The notes: generated by a model from the sequence alone, not told the origin. DNA of 64,000 nucleotides from Kaistia dalseonensis (GCF_030814715.1 NZ_JAUSVO010000006.1:372001-436000), one strand, 5' to 3'. Positions 16,668 through 26,752 are shown, numbered from the stretch's first letter. Program-made: numbers and translations.

Positions 16668-17203
16668 TGGGCGATACCGACTACGACGGCGAGAGTGCAG
16701 TGGATGCCCTTGTCGCCATTGGCGACGCACCAGCTGGATTCGCTGGCAAGTCCCATGCGGTAGCCCGGGCGATCACCCTCCTGGCGCGAGCAGGCCTCGC
16801 CGCAGTCCCCACCCTTGCCGCAGCAATCATTGTAGGAGACGAGGTAATCCTTGTCGTCATTGGGGTTGCGACAGGTCCCAACCCACGCGACTTTAGACGG
16901 CATGGAGCCGGGCGGGCACTGGGTAATGCTGCCGCCGCAGTGGGCACACAGGCCGCCATGTAGCGAGCAATAGCGCCAGTATTCGCAATCAGTCGGGATC
17001 TCACCCGGCTCGCCCAGGCCGCGGGCGAACGCAGCGCCGTTCGAGTTATCGTAGGGCAGCATGGGAAGAACGATGCCGCCGACCAGCGCCCCGCCTGCCT
17101 TCTGCAGGAAGCTCCGTCGTCCGGCAACGCTGGCGATCCGGCGCGTGCGCGCCTCCGCCATCGTGTCCATCCACTCCATCAGGTTGTCGATAAATTTGGC
17201 CAT
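16664..17203 (-). CDS. aauA: aromatic amine / methylamine dehydrogenase light chain (TTQ subunit)
   Basis: Encodes 179 residues. A Tat-type leader (RRSFLQKAGGALVGG) is followed by the disulfide-rich quinoprotein domain: DCEYWRYCSLHGGLCAHCGG, PPGSMPSKVAWVGTCRNP, YLVSYNDCCGKGG and ESSWCVANGDKGIHC. The Trp in AWVGTC and the Trp in SSWCVAN are at the positions that form tryptophan tryptophylquinone in known light chains. The mature part has twelve cysteines, enough for six disulfides. It catalyses oxidative deamination of primary amines in the periplasm together with the heavy chain. Gene order and the cytochromes behind it favour aau over mau, but amine preference cannot be read from sequence. 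Confidence 0.9.
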   Translation of the reverse strand: MAKFIDNLMEWMDTMAEARTRRIASVAGRRSFLQKAGGALVGGIVLPMLPYDNSNGAAFARGLGEPGEIPTDCEYWRYCSLHGGLCAHCGGSITQCPPGSMPSKVAWVGTCRNPNDDKDYLVSYNDCCGKGGDCGEACSRQEGDRPGYRMGLASESSWCVANGDKGIHCTLAVVVGIAQ

Positions 17204-17265
17204 ATAGGCTCTCCGTCGTGAAGAAAAACTGCGCCCGACCGGCTTGGGGCCCGGTCCGGGCAGGG

Positions 17266-17865
17266 TCAGTGCTGAACAACTGCCTGCTGGTCGAGATAGG
17301 ACTGGATGGACCCGACCTTGAGGTCATAGGCGTTGAACAGGCTATCGAACTGCTCGCGACTATTGATGAGCCCCTTTGCCCGGATGGTGCCGTGCTGGTC
17401 GAGCAGCACCGCATAGGGAAGACGCGCCACCCGATAGGCGAGGCCAAGCTCGGTCGAGACGACGTAGGGGAACTTGGACAGCCCGGCGGTTTCGATGAAG
17501 CGCTGGTGCTGGGCTTTCGCGCCGTCGCTGGCGAGGACGACATCGAGCCACTTGCCCTCGGCCTTGCGGATCGAGTCCACGATCGGCAGCAGCTTCTTGC
17601 AGACCGGGCAGGTGGGCGACACGAAGAAGACCAGCGTAGAGCGTTCGGGCTTTGGGCCGATCGAGATCATGCCGCCGGTCAGACTACTGAGGCTGAACAG
17701 CGGTGACTGCTGGCCGACCTCGGGACCGGAATCGTTGACGAGGGCCCCCATTGGCGACACCCGCTCGAACAGGATGCCGATCTGGCGGCCGAGCGCCAGA
17801 AGGCCGACGGTCAGCGCAACTACCATCAGGAACAGCGCCGCCAATGCGAAGTAGATGAGGTTCAT
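17266..17865 (-). CDS. aauD: MauD/AauD thioredoxin-like maturation protein
   Basis: Encodes 199 residues: an N-terminal membrane anchor (MNLIYFALAALFLMVVALTV) and a periplasmic thioredoxin-fold domain with CPVC in FFVSPTCPVCKKLLP. MauD is needed to form the disulfides of the light chain, and without it the light chain is unstable in methylotrophs. Position between E and A is the family order. A 62-bp gap separates it from the light chain. Confidence 0.9.
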   Translation of the reverse strand: MNLIYFALAALFLMVVALTVGLLALGRQIGILFERVSPMGALVNDSGPEVGQQSPLFSLSSLTGGMISIGPKPERSTLVFFVSPTCPVCKKLLPIVDSIRKAEGKWLDVVLASDGAKAQHQRFIETAGLSKFPYVVSTELGLAYRVARLPYAVLLDQHGTIRAKGLINSREQFDSLFNAYDLKVGSIQSYLDQQAVVQH

Positions 17866-17885
17866 TCATGGCTCCTGAGCTTTGG

Positions 17886-18419
17886 TCAGCGCGTTAGCCG
17901 CGCCAGCGATGAGTTTGCGAGGATTTGCTCGGCGAGCAGGAAGGCCACCCAGGCGGCAAAGCCGCAGGCGATCGCCGTGGCCGTGCCGGCGACATCGAGG
18001 CTCAGGGGCCCGGTAGCTGCCGCTAGGCCGGCAAGTAACACGAGCGCGCCGTTCCGCATCACAAGCGCCCAGGCGAGCGGCTGCACCGCCCCGCCACAGC
18101 CGCACTCGATATGCGTGCGGCCGCGCCAGATGTTGACGGCCATCGCCGCGGCATAGAGGGCGAGCAGCCCGGCAGCGAGCATCAGCCCCGGCACTTGCCC
18201 GCCGGGGATCAGTTGCAGGGCGACCACGAGGATCTCGGCGCCGACGATACCCATCGAGACAGGTTGCACCAGGCGTTCGCCGACGATCTGGTAGTCGGCG
18301 ACAAAGCCCGTGAATTCGGTAAATGCGCCGGCTTTGTGCAACGCCGATCGTACGAAGATCAGCGCGATGAACACGGTTATCGCTGCCGACACCAGGGACA
18401 GGAACGAGCTCTCCATCAT
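17886..18419 (-). CDS. aauE: MauE/AauE membrane maturation protein
   Basis: Encodes 177 residues with four or five membrane helices (for example FLSLVSAAITVFIALIF). The GCGG cysteine pair in THIECGCGGAVQP is typical of MauE and related DoxX-like redox membrane proteins. The double ATG overlaps the heavy-chain stop. It likely passes electrons to or from AauD during disulfide formation in the light chain. Confidence 0.88.
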   Translation of the reverse strand: MMESSFLSLVSAAITVFIALIFVRSALHKAGAFTEFTGFVADYQIVGERLVQPVSMGIVGAEILVVALQLIPGGQVPGLMLAAGLLALYAAAMAVNIWRGRTHIECGCGGAVQPLAWALVMRNGALVLLAGLAAATGPLSLDVAGTATAIACGFAAWVAFLLAEQILANSSLARLTR

Positions 18420-19579
18420 GGCGAACTCGCAAGCGTCGTGGCGAAGCCGAAGTCGGCGTGTTCCGCGACCTTCTTGGCGGCGAACCGGGCACCCGGATCG
18501 ACTTCGTACTTGTAGACCTTGTTCTGGTCGATACTCAGCCCATAGAGCACCGGCAACGCATCGTCGGTTACGTAGACGGCGTTGAGACCATCGACATTGG
18601 AGCGATACAGAAGCTCCTTCTTCTTGAGGTCGTAGGCCCAAACTTCCTTGGCAGCATGGTAGTGGCTGCCGTCATGATGATCCGGGGCCATAGGCACGAA
18701 CAGGATGCCGTTCGCGTCGTTGTAGGTTACGACGCTGTAGCCCGAGGTGCCCCAGTTGCCGTCGACGCCTGCGGCGATGGGGGTCACGCTAACCGGCTTG
18801 ACGACGCCCTCGCTGTCCGACAGCCGATAGACATTGGCGTGGTACGAGATGAACAGCAGGTCGCCTTCGGCCCGCTCGGAGGCGAGATAGATCGGGTCGG
18901 CGTCGGGATCGAATATCTTGTCGCTCTTCTTGCTCTCGAACGTTGTGCCGTCGGCGCCGAGCGCGAAAGTGGTGAAGGTCCCGTCGTTGCAGATCGCCGA
19001 ATAGCTATAGCCCTTTGTAGCCGGATAGATTCCGTAGCAGCCGGGCGACGGCACCTCCTGCACGACCTTGCCCTTGCTGAGGTCGACCACCGTCACCGAC
19101 GTCGCGGGGGTGGCGTTCTGCACGTAGAGGAAGCGTTCATCGGCGCTGAGCTGCAGCAGAGCCCGATCGTCCGTGTACTGCGTGACCTTGTAGGGAAGGA
19201 CGATTTCCTTCTGGAGGCGGTTGGTGGCCACATCGAAAATCTGCAGCACGTGCTCGCCCGCGCCCGAGGAGATGCGCGGATAGAAACCGGAGACGAGATA
19301 GATCGTCTTGCCGTCCTTGGACGCGGTGAAGTGGCTCTGTGCACCACCGCTCACGCTGCCTTTGAGGGTGAGGTCGTTGGCCGAATACATGTAGACGGCG
19401 CTGGGTCCGCCGCGCCAATTCTGCATGTTGACGAAGACGTTCGGCCCCGGGTCCATCGTCTCCTTGGCTGTGGCGTGTTCGGGAACGAATTCGGCGTCCT
19501 GCGCCAGCGCAGAGGCCGGTCCGGCGACGGCGCCGACGAGGCAAGCCGCGCCGAGAAGGGCTGACAGTGTGTGGGCCAT
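18416..19579 (-). CDS. aauB: aromatic amine / methylamine dehydrogenase heavy chain
   Basis: Encodes 387 residues from ATG 19579, chosen because GGAG lies 7 bases before it; an ATG at 19591 has no ribosome site. A signal peptide (MAHTLSALLGAACLVGAVAG) is followed by a seven-bladed propeller. It includes VFVNMQNWRGGPSAVYMYS, FYPRISSGAGEHVLQIFD and MAPDHHDGSHYHAAKEVWAYD, which are characteristic of TTQ amine dehydrogenase large subunits. It forms the alpha2beta2 enzyme with AauA. First gene of a B-E-D-A-cytochrome-cytochrome operon; MauF, MauG and amicyanin genes are not next to it, as in aau clusters. Confidence 0.9.
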   Translation of the reverse strand: MAHTLSALLGAACLVGAVAGPASALAQDAEFVPEHATAKETMDPGPNVFVNMQNWRGGPSAVYMYSANDLTLKGSVSGGAQSHFTASKDGKTIYLVSGFYPRISSGAGEHVLQIFDVATNRLQKEIVLPYKVTQYTDDRALLQLSADERFLYVQNATPATSVTVVDLSKGKVVQEVPSPGCYGIYPATKGYSYSAICNDGTFTTFALGADGTTFESKKSDKIFDPDADPIYLASERAEGDLLFISYHANVYRLSDSEGVVKPVSVTPIAAGVDGNWGTSGYSVVTYNDANGILFVPMAPDHHDGSHYHAAKEVWAYDLKKKELLYRSNVDGLNAVYVTDDALPVLYGLSIDQNKVYKYEVDPGARFAAKKVAEHADFGFATTLASSP

Positions 19580-19733
19580 CGAGGTCTCCATGAACGATGA
19601 GACCGCAGTCGATCAGGCCCGAACCAATCCCGAAATCCAGTTTCCAAAAAATCGACGCTCAGATTCTAGGCAGATATCCTGGTTGCCCTCCTTATGGGCA
19701 GCTGCTAGCGATAGCGCGTTGGAGGGTTCAGCC

Positions 19734-20666
19734 TTGCGAAACATCGGAATCCTGACGAACGCCACCTATTCCGACGTCTCCGAACAGGAGGGCGCGCTGA
19801 AAGGTTGGGAGCAGCGATATCTTCAGATCGGCAATGGGCGCTTCGAAGGATCAGCGTCGTCGCTCGATTTCGGCAGGGTTTCGATCGGCGAGGAACGGCT
19901 GAACGTCGAAGTCGCGCAAACCTCGACACCACCACAGGGAACGTTGGTCCTGATCCTTCACCCGAGCGTGGTAGCGCCACGGATGAACGGGCAATCGCGA
20001 TCCGCGCAGATCTTCTTTCATCGAGGCGGCAACGTGCTCGATATTGCGATGTCGCCGGCAAATTGCCGCGGCTACTATCTCATTGCCGAGGAGGCGTTGA
20101 TGCCCGATCTCGATTTTCGACGTGTCGAACCCATCACTGCTGTAGCCGCATATCCCGGCACGAACGGGCTCGCTGACTGGGCATTGTCGGTGCTGTCGTC
20201 CGCTCCCACTACGATGCGGCAATCACCGGGGGCCATGGAGCAGGTCCTGCCTGGCATGATTAAGGACAGGGTATGGGAAGTCTGCAGTCGGATGGTCGCG
20301 ACAGAACCCGACAAGCGGCCGCGCGAGACCTATTCCTACTCCCTGTTCAAGCGCGCCCAGAGCCGCGTTATGGACGATCCGGACCAGACGCTCGGCGTAT
20401 CCGACATAGCGGCATACCTGAATGTGCCGGAACATGTCCTGAGGGGCGCGTTCCTCGACGCCACAGGAGTCACCCCCCGCGCCTGGCTTCGGCTATGTCG
20501 CCTCGACCGCGCTCGACGCGCCATTCTGCGGTCCGGCGAGACGCCAAGAACGGTGGCGCAGATCGCTATGGAGGCGGGTTTCTTCCACCTCGGACGCTTC
20601 TCGGCCTATTACTCGCAAGTTTTCGACGAGACCCCGTTCGACACCGTCAAGGGCCTATTGGGGTAG
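19734..20666 (+). CDS. AraC-family regulator of the amine dehydrogenase operon
   Basis: Encodes 310 residues. I chose TTG 19734 because GGAGGG ends 7 bases before it and because the frame upstream (to ATG 19590) looks non-coding and would leave no room for the divergent promoter. The N-terminal sensor region (TYSDVSEQEGALKGWEQRYL) is followed by a C-terminal pair of helix-turn-helix motifs (GVSDIAAYLNVPEHVLRGAF and VAQIAMEAGFFHLGRFSAYY). Divergent from aauB, so it probably controls the operon in response to amine. Frame intact. Confidence 0.85.
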   Translation: MRNIGILTNATYSDVSEQEGALKGWEQRYLQIGNGRFEGSASSLDFGRVSIGEERLNVEVAQTSTPPQGTLVLILHPSVVAPRMNGQSRSAQIFFHRGGNVLDIAMSPANCRGYYLIAEEALMPDLDFRRVEPITAVAAYPGTNGLADWALSVLSSAPTTMRQSPGAMEQVLPGMIKDRVWEVCSRMVATEPDKRPRETYSYSLFKRAQSRVMDDPDQTLGVSDIAAYLNVPEHVLRGAFLDATGVTPRAWLRLCRLDRARRAILRSGETPRTVAQIAMEAGFFHLGRFSAYYSQVFDETPFDTVKGLLG

Positions 20667-21095
20667 CATTGGAACAGCGAGTCCAACACCGCAGTTGCTG
20701 CGTGTGACTAGCTCTGTTGAGGTCACCTTCGGGGGCGCGTTGCAGACTGGCATCTATCGGGCCGCGAGCTGACTGGCGAGTTTCGGCCAGAAGTTGCGAT
20801 AAGCTGCCGTTGTGCAGGCGAGCCCTCGGTCATTCGCAGCCAAGTCGCCAACTTCGATAGCGACCATTCACTAGCTTCAGGGCCTCTCACCATCCCGCCA
20901 TTTGCGGACCACCTGATGACTGTCAGCTGGACCTAAGCGTCCGACCTCATTTTCAAGCTGTGTTAGCCGAGCGTCCAGGTCGCCGCTGCTGCAAAGCAAA
21001 TAGTCTGCGTCCATCGTCTGCCAAAAGGCTGCCTCACATAATGATTTGAGAGAGATAGATCAAAGGCGGAGCTTCACACGCCATCCCTCTCCGTC
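20667..21095. other. gap with at most one small frame
   Basis: No convincing gene apart from the 45-codon leftward frame listed separately. No terminator-like stem is obvious. Confidence 0.4.
20877..21014 (-). CDS. possible 45-residue protein, unidentified
   Basis: ATG 21014 reads MDADYLLCSSGDLDARLTQL and then ENEVGRLGPADSHQVVRKWR, a short amphipathic helix with heptad-like spacing. It lies 81 bp downstream of the AAA_13-type ATPase on the same strand. The frame is open for 13 further codons upstream of the ATG, so it may be a fragment of a longer lost gene. No family recognised. Confidence 0.25.
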   Translation of the reverse strand: MDADYLLCSSGDLDARLTQLENEVGRLGPADSHQVVRKWRDGERP

Positions 21096-23738
21096 TTATT
21101 TCTTCGGTTTCATCTGTGGGCGGGCTGCCTCGGCAGCGTCGCTGTCCGCCTTAAGGCCGGCGATCAGAAGCTCGAGCTCATCGATATCTTTCGCGAACTC
21201 GGCGGGAGTGGGCACCGAAACGGTATCCGCCGCCGGGTTGTCATGGCTGTGCGTATTCGCACGCGTCATACCCTCGTGGAAGCGGATGGCGAACGCGTCG
21301 GAGAGACAAACATAACGCAGCAACTGTGTCTGGATGACATCGGTGCCGCGCCGGACAATATCCCTGAAGATAATCTCCTCAACTACGCGCTCATAGGTAT
21401 CGCGAAGTCGGCCGTACAGGTTCTTCACGGCAACTTCGTAATCGGCCGGGCTGCTCGCATGCACTTTCGACAGTTGCGCAGAATCGTTCTTGATGCGGCC
21501 TATGCGCTTGGCCACATTCAACCCTTTCCAAGGCATGCCAGCCGCATCGATCTTGCCGGCCGCGCTTTTGTCGCTGAACAGCGCGACCGTGACCGGCTCG
21601 ATTCCCTGTGCGTCGGCTGTCCGGCAGAGCTCGTTGAAAAAGACGATGTCGTGGGTGAACACGATCACTTGCCGCTTCAAAGCCTCCTCGGCGAGGCGCT
21701 CCGCCACCTTGACGCTTCGATCGCGGTCCAGCGATGACACGGGATCGTCGATCACGATAGCACCCGATCCGTCGGTGAGAGCGACCTCGGTCAGGAAACC
21801 GGCCAAGGCCAAAGCGCGCTGCTCTCCTTCGCTGAGGATTTCCGACGTGACCTTGGTCAATTTTGTCTTCGGATTGACCTCGAATTCCGCCTTGGTCTGA
21901 CCGCTCTTGCGCGCAAGCCCGACATTGAGATGCATGATGTCGAAACGCGTGCGCTCCGCATCGAATTGCGTGACCACGGCCGTCGTCAAATGTGTATCCA
22001 GGAGCTCGTTTGCACGCTGCGTAATGCCTCTCGTCTGGACGTCCGCGAGAGCTTTCCCATAAGCGTCGTCGATGGTCAGTAGGTCGCGGCGGGTAACGAG
22101 CTTCGATTTGTTGGCCGAGAGGGTCTTCCGATCTTCGAGTTCGGCCTTCTCCGCTGTGATCTTGGCCCGCTCCTCGGCGTTGCTTGCCTGCGCTAACCCG
22201 TCCTTCTCGGCCTTTAGTTTGAGCGCAAACGCCTTTACTTCCTCAGAGGGCACCAGGATGGCGGGAGCGGCCTCGTATGGTTCTCCGTTCAGGCGCGCGA
22301 GCGCCTGATCACGGCGCGCGACCGCGGTTGCCTGAAAGCTCGCGAGTAGATCAGCCAGCCCGGCATCGCGCTTTCGTACCTGTTCGAGTCGGTCGGCGAA
22401 GTCCGCGGCGCGGAGACAGGAGAGCTCGTTCACATTGGTGAGCGCGTCGGCGACCGCCTGCTCTGCCTTCGTCGCGGCGGTATCCAGAGTGTCGTCCATA
22501 TACTTCTGAAAACGCTACATACGGCTCGCGCCGTCGGGCAGAAGGGGCTGTTGACACAGCACGCACGCTGAAGGTCCGGCATCCGCCGTCACCACAGGGA
22601 ATGGCTTGCCTACATAGGCTTCCTTGAGGGAGTAGTCGCGGGCTGCCGCCCAGAGGGCCCGCCAGGTGTCGCTCCCGACTCCGGGCAGCGGGTCGTCGGT
22701 GAACAACGCGTCGGCGGCGACTGCGGCAGCTTCGCGCGCTGCCACGGCGGTGGCACGCAGACTCGCGAGTTGCTCCAGCGCCTCATCTCTAAACGCCGAT
22801 CCGGCTGCAGCACATTCGGTCGCGAGGGTGTCGGCCCATCTGGCGAATGCGGTAACGTCAGCGGCTGCGGCTGCGCCGGCTGACAGTACGGCGGTGACTT
22901 CATCGAGACGCAGCTGATCCGTCTCGGCGAACGCCACCGCCGCGTCGATCTGAGCGTTGGTTGCGGACTTGCTCAGCGCCTTGTCGAACCGTTGGGCTCC
23001 CGTATCGCGTATGGGTACAAAGGCGATCGTCGTCAGGCTGACCTTGTCACCAACCTCGGTTGCGCGTTCCGTCTCCAACCTGTCCTTTAAGCCGAGACAG
23101 ACGGTATTCAGCCGATGCGGCAGGGCGAGCCCGAAGGGAAGAAAGCGAATCTGATTTCCGCCATCGACATAGAGCTGCGCCGAGGCCGTGTCGAAGACCG
23201 CCACCTGCATGAGCTGCGGTGATGCGGCCTTCCCTGGAGACCAGGAAATTGGAGTGTCGCCGGCGCCTGCGTCGATGATGATCTCGGCGGTCTGTGGTCC
23301 GGAGGACGCCCCATACACGTCAGCCAGAACCTTAAGCTTGGCGGGGTTCTCGACGCGCGTGCGGCAAGCAGTTCGCAGGATCCGCACGAAACCGCTCTTG
23401 CCGCTGCCGTTGCGGCCATACACGATCGTCAAGGCCTTCGGGCAGAAGGTAAGAGATGCCTTCGGAACCAGACGGTTGATGTTCTCGACGTTGGCGATCC
23501 CTTTCACGACGATAGGCTGGTGCTTTCCGCCTCCGAAGTGGGCCTTGGCGAAGGGGATAGCGCTAGGAGGAGGGCTCGCAAGACTGAAGCCCGCAGCCAA
23601 CTTGACCATGGCAAGCAGTTCACCCAGGTCCATATCCGTGAGATCGTTGCTGATTGCGAGTCGCCGCAATGCGTCCTGCTTCCAGGACGAGAGCTTCTTT
23701 GCCCAGTCCAAGACGTCGTCGATCGGCTCTGCTGTCAT
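21096..23738 (-). pseudogene. AAA_13-type (PrrC/RloC-like) ATPase interrupted by an amber codon
   Basis: One frame of 880 codons is broken only by TAG at 22515-22517. Before it: Walker A YGRNGSGKSG near residue 107 and a zinc-hook-like CVLCQQPL just ahead of the stop (codons about 395-402). After it: a coiled-coil stretch, the signature SEGEQRALALAGFL, Walker B AIVIDDPVSSLDRD and H-loop VIVFTHDIVFFNEL. This is the ABC-ATPase layout of AAA_13 proteins, which include anticodon nucleases PrrC and RloC. The C-terminal LRDTYERVVEEIIF followed by FHEG offers an Arg-Glu-His pattern like the PrrC triad, but that is only suggestive. It may be inactive, read through, or a sequencing error. Confidence 0.7.
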
Positions 23739-24130
23739 TACGGCCCCCCGGAGCGAATTTGATTTTGCCTGTGATTATTGCGGGTAGCCCGCTCCGCTCA
23801 GCTATTTCAATACCACGGCGATTGACCAACCTTGAGGCTCAGAACTCATAATCAGAAGGGAACGGAGGAACCGCAAGATCGGAGCAGCCAGCGCGCGTGC
23901 TGTATGTCGGCTTCCAGCAGGTGGCCGTGGCCAGATGAATGGCCGAGATGAAGGCGCATAGCGGACGTCGCTGAAGGAGCAGTCAACGGACAGGTTTTGG
24001 TTCATTTTGAGACGTTCGCGTCTGTGTGTCCTCTCTGTTAACGACTCCGCCACCCGCCTGCTGCCGGCTGGACATTTCCCAAAATGTTTGCGGCCACGGC
24101 GAGGGCTTGTCCGCCCGACTTCAGGTGACG
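23739..24130. other. gap without a recognisable gene
   Basis: Leftward and rightward frames here (for example 23802-24155) show no family resemblance. It joins the ATPase start to the decayed recombinase tail. Confidence 0.4.
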
Positions 24131-25551
24131 TCAGAGCGGATGGTCGCTTTCCCAAACTATCGGCGCGTCGACGAGACCCGCGACGCCGATGCCTTCCGGC
24201 GCGCTTTCGTCAAGCAGGGCCTTGACCAGGGCCGGCGGCAGAAAGGCGAGATTGAGGTTCTAGCGGATCGAGCGTTCGGAGCAGCCTTCGCGCCGGGCGA
24301 TTTCGAGGAGGCTGGTCACGCGGCCAGCCAGGAGGTCGCGGATGATGACGCGGTCGATATCCCCAAAGCCGATGGCAGGATCAGCGACAGCGGTAGTATT
24401 CGGATCCGATGACAGGGCGGCTTGGATCGCTTCCTCTATCGGCTGCGCCGGACACGGGTGATCGTGCCCGCTTCGGCCTTCCGGCCCTGGGCAAGGGCTG
24501 AAGAGACATAGTAGCGGTGGTGGGCACCGTTCTTGCGGGCGACGGTCGGCGTCAACCGGTTGCCGCGATCGTCGAAGAGCTTGCCGACCAGCGGGAACAG
24601 GTCCTGGGCTGCCAGGCGCCGTCTTGCCTTGATCTCGCCCTGACGGTTGAGAGCCGCCTGCACGGCATCGAATGTCTCCCGCTCGACGATCGGCGGATGC
24701 TCGGCGGGGTACCATTGGTCTTTGTGGGCGATCTCGCCAACATAGACCCGGTTCCGCAGGAGACAGGCGAGCGCGCCCTTGCCGAAGCGCACCCCGCCGC
24801 GTTTGGTGCCGTCCCTTCGAGCGGTCCTCTTGGTCACGATGCCATTCGCATCGAGATGCTTCATCAGCGCAGTCAGCGTGCCGTGCTCGAGATAGCCGCG
24901 GAAGATCACTCTCACCGTCTTGGCTTCCACCTCGTCCGGGACGAGTTTCTTGTCCTTCAGCGCATAGCCGAGCGGAACCGGCCCGCCCATGCGAATGCTC
25001 TTGCGTTTGGAGGCGGCGATCTTGTCGCGGATTCACTCGCCGCTGGCCTCGCGCTCGAACAGGGCGAAGGACAGCAGCGCGTTGAGCGTCAGCCGCCCCA
25101 TGCTGCTGGTCGTGTTGAACGCCTGCGTCACGGAGACGAAAGAGACGCCATGGGCGTCGAAGAGCTCGACGAGCTTGGCAAAGTCGGCAGGCGAGCGCGT
25201 CAGCCGGTCGACCTTGTAGACCACGACGATGTCGAGCGCTCCCGCACGAATATCCGTCATCAGTCGCTGCATGTCCGGTCGATCAAGCGACCCGCCGGAG
25301 AAGCCGCCGTCATTATAGGCGGCGGGCAGACAGGACCAGCCCTCATGGCGCTGGCTCTTGATATAGGCTTCGCAAGCCTCGCGCTGGGCGTCGAGGGAGT
25401 TGAACTCCATGTCGAGCCCATGCTCGGTCGAGACGCGAGTGTAGACCGCGCAGCGCAGGACCTTCTGAGGCTGTTGGCCGAATTGGCCTGAAGTCAGGCC
25501 AGCACGTTGTGCAGACCCGCGCGACCTTGTTGCCGATGCAACGCTCATCAC
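24131..25551 (-). pseudogene. serine recombinase, three disabling lesions
   Basis: The N-terminal resolvase domain is clear (VLRCAVYTRVSTEHGLDMEF, YNDGGFSGGSLDRPDMQRLM, VVYKVDRLTRSPADFAKLVE), with its catalytic Ser in RVST. TGA at 25033-25035 replaces an Arg codon in EREASGE-IRDKIAASK. A frameshift near 24450 separates EAGTITRV from the PAQPIEEAIQAAL tail. TAG at 24260-24262 interrupts CSERSIR-NLNLAFLPPAL. The tail ends GLVDAPIVWESDHPL. Full-length relatives have about 470-560 residues. Not functional. Confidence 0.9.
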
Positions 25552-26112
25552 CGACCCCTCCCCTGTCGCTTCGGTTCGGTTTTGACATTGTCATCGCCCG
25601 ACGTCGTCTCGGTGTTGTCCCGCAGGCCGAAGAACCGGGGGCCGCTCCAGCTCGTGCCAGTGATGCGCCGCGCGATCTCCGAGAGCGAACGGTAGACCGC
25701 TCCCTGCCATTCGAAGCCGTCGCCGTTGACGCACCACGTGCATCTCGCCGGCATATTCCCGGATGAACAATGTGCCGGGGCGATGGCCGCGATCCCGCGG
25801 CGCCGGGGCAACCAGAGGCACCGCCTTTGGCTTGACCGCCCCTGCCCGGCGCCGGCATTCATGGTCGCCCGCGATCTGTTCGAGTTGCCGGACGCTGTCG
25901 GCATCGAGATCACCATGGATCCGTGCCTGCATCCGATAGGCGATGATGCGTATCAGCAAGGCCCGACCGAGATGTTCGGGAGCCTCCTTACGCGTCAGTT
26001 TGCGCCAACGGACACGCAGTGCATGGAGGTCGAGTTTGGCGAGACCATCGATCTCGGCGGCGAGGGCAATCGGCTGAGGCGTTGTTCTCGCGGATTGGCG
26101 GGTCCGGGACAT
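25548..26112 (-). pseudogene. DUF2924 protein, frameshifted
   Basis: MSRTRQSARTTPQPIALAAE, LRVRWRKLTRKEAPEHLGRA and PGTLFIREYAGEMHVV match the DUF2924 family. Near 25730-25740 the frame shifts, and NGDGFEWQGAVYRSLSEIAR, RITGTSW and SGPRFFGL follow. The ends overlap the recombinase start and the DUF3489 stop, so the three formed one operon. DUF2924 proteins are regular neighbours of such recombinases; their role is unknown. Confidence 0.85.
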
Positions 26113-26117
26113 GGGGA

Positions 26118-26752
26118 TCACGCTGCCTCAGCCCGTGCGGGTTCGAGCGTGTCGACTGGCGGGATCGTGATCGTCTCAGCGCCGTGCCCTTCCATCAGCC
26201 GGTAGCGTGTCGGCTCGCCGCTTTGCCGGATTGTCTCGACTGCCATGCCGGCCTTGCGCAGACCCGTTAGAAACGCCCGGATCGTGTGCGCCAGCCAGCC
26301 GGTCGCCACGGCAATATCTTCGATCGAAGCGCCTCCCCCTGACCGAGCAGGCCGATGACGAGGGCCTTCTTGCTGCCCGGGCGCCCCGATCGTTTTGGTG
26401 CATCAACGGACGTACCCAAGCTCTGGCCTACCTCTATGGGCGGCTCCGTAGACACCGGATCTCCGTCTTCGCGGCCAACCGCGGGCTCGTCGACGCCAAT
26501 GGCAGCCAGCCCGCGCTATGTAATGACCAGCGTCCACCGCTCGCCATCGGCCGTCTGACGCCATGCCGGCTGGCCCGGCGCCGTCGGCTGCTCCATCGCC
26601 AGACCGAGGGCCAGCAGTCGTTCGCCGACGCTGGTTGCCACCGCTCCCTTCAGCCGCTCTTGCAGCGCAATGACACCATCATCGCGTTGGGACGCTGCGG
26701 AAAGCAGGATGAGCTGAGTGTCCGTGAGTTCGTTATGGGTCGTCTTCATCAT
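26118..26752 (-). pseudogene. DUF3489 protein, nonsense and frameshift
   Basis: ELTDTQLILLSAASQRDDGV at the start and PGSKKALVIGLL, ATGWLAHTIRAFLTGLRKAG and RYRLMEGHG at the end are DUF3489 features. TAG at 26516-26518 follows WTLVIT, and a frameshift near 26320-26345 separates LLGQGE from the ATGW helix. First gene of the decayed DUF3489 - DUF2924 - recombinase cassette. Confidence 0.85.

Noticed and set aside
16664-17203. Loss of a disulfide in the amine dehydrogenase light chain
   Set aside because: The motif CAHC differs from the CxCC I remember in other light chains, but twelve cysteines remain and my recollection of reference numbering is not firm enough for a claim.
19590-19733. ATG 19590 as start of the AraC regulator
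   Set aside because: It would overlap the start region of the divergent aauB and leave no promoter; the TTG at 19734 has a strong GGAGGG site.
23802-24155. 117-codon leftward frame between ATPase and recombinase
   Set aside because: No recognisable domain, and it overlaps the decayed recombinase tail in another frame.
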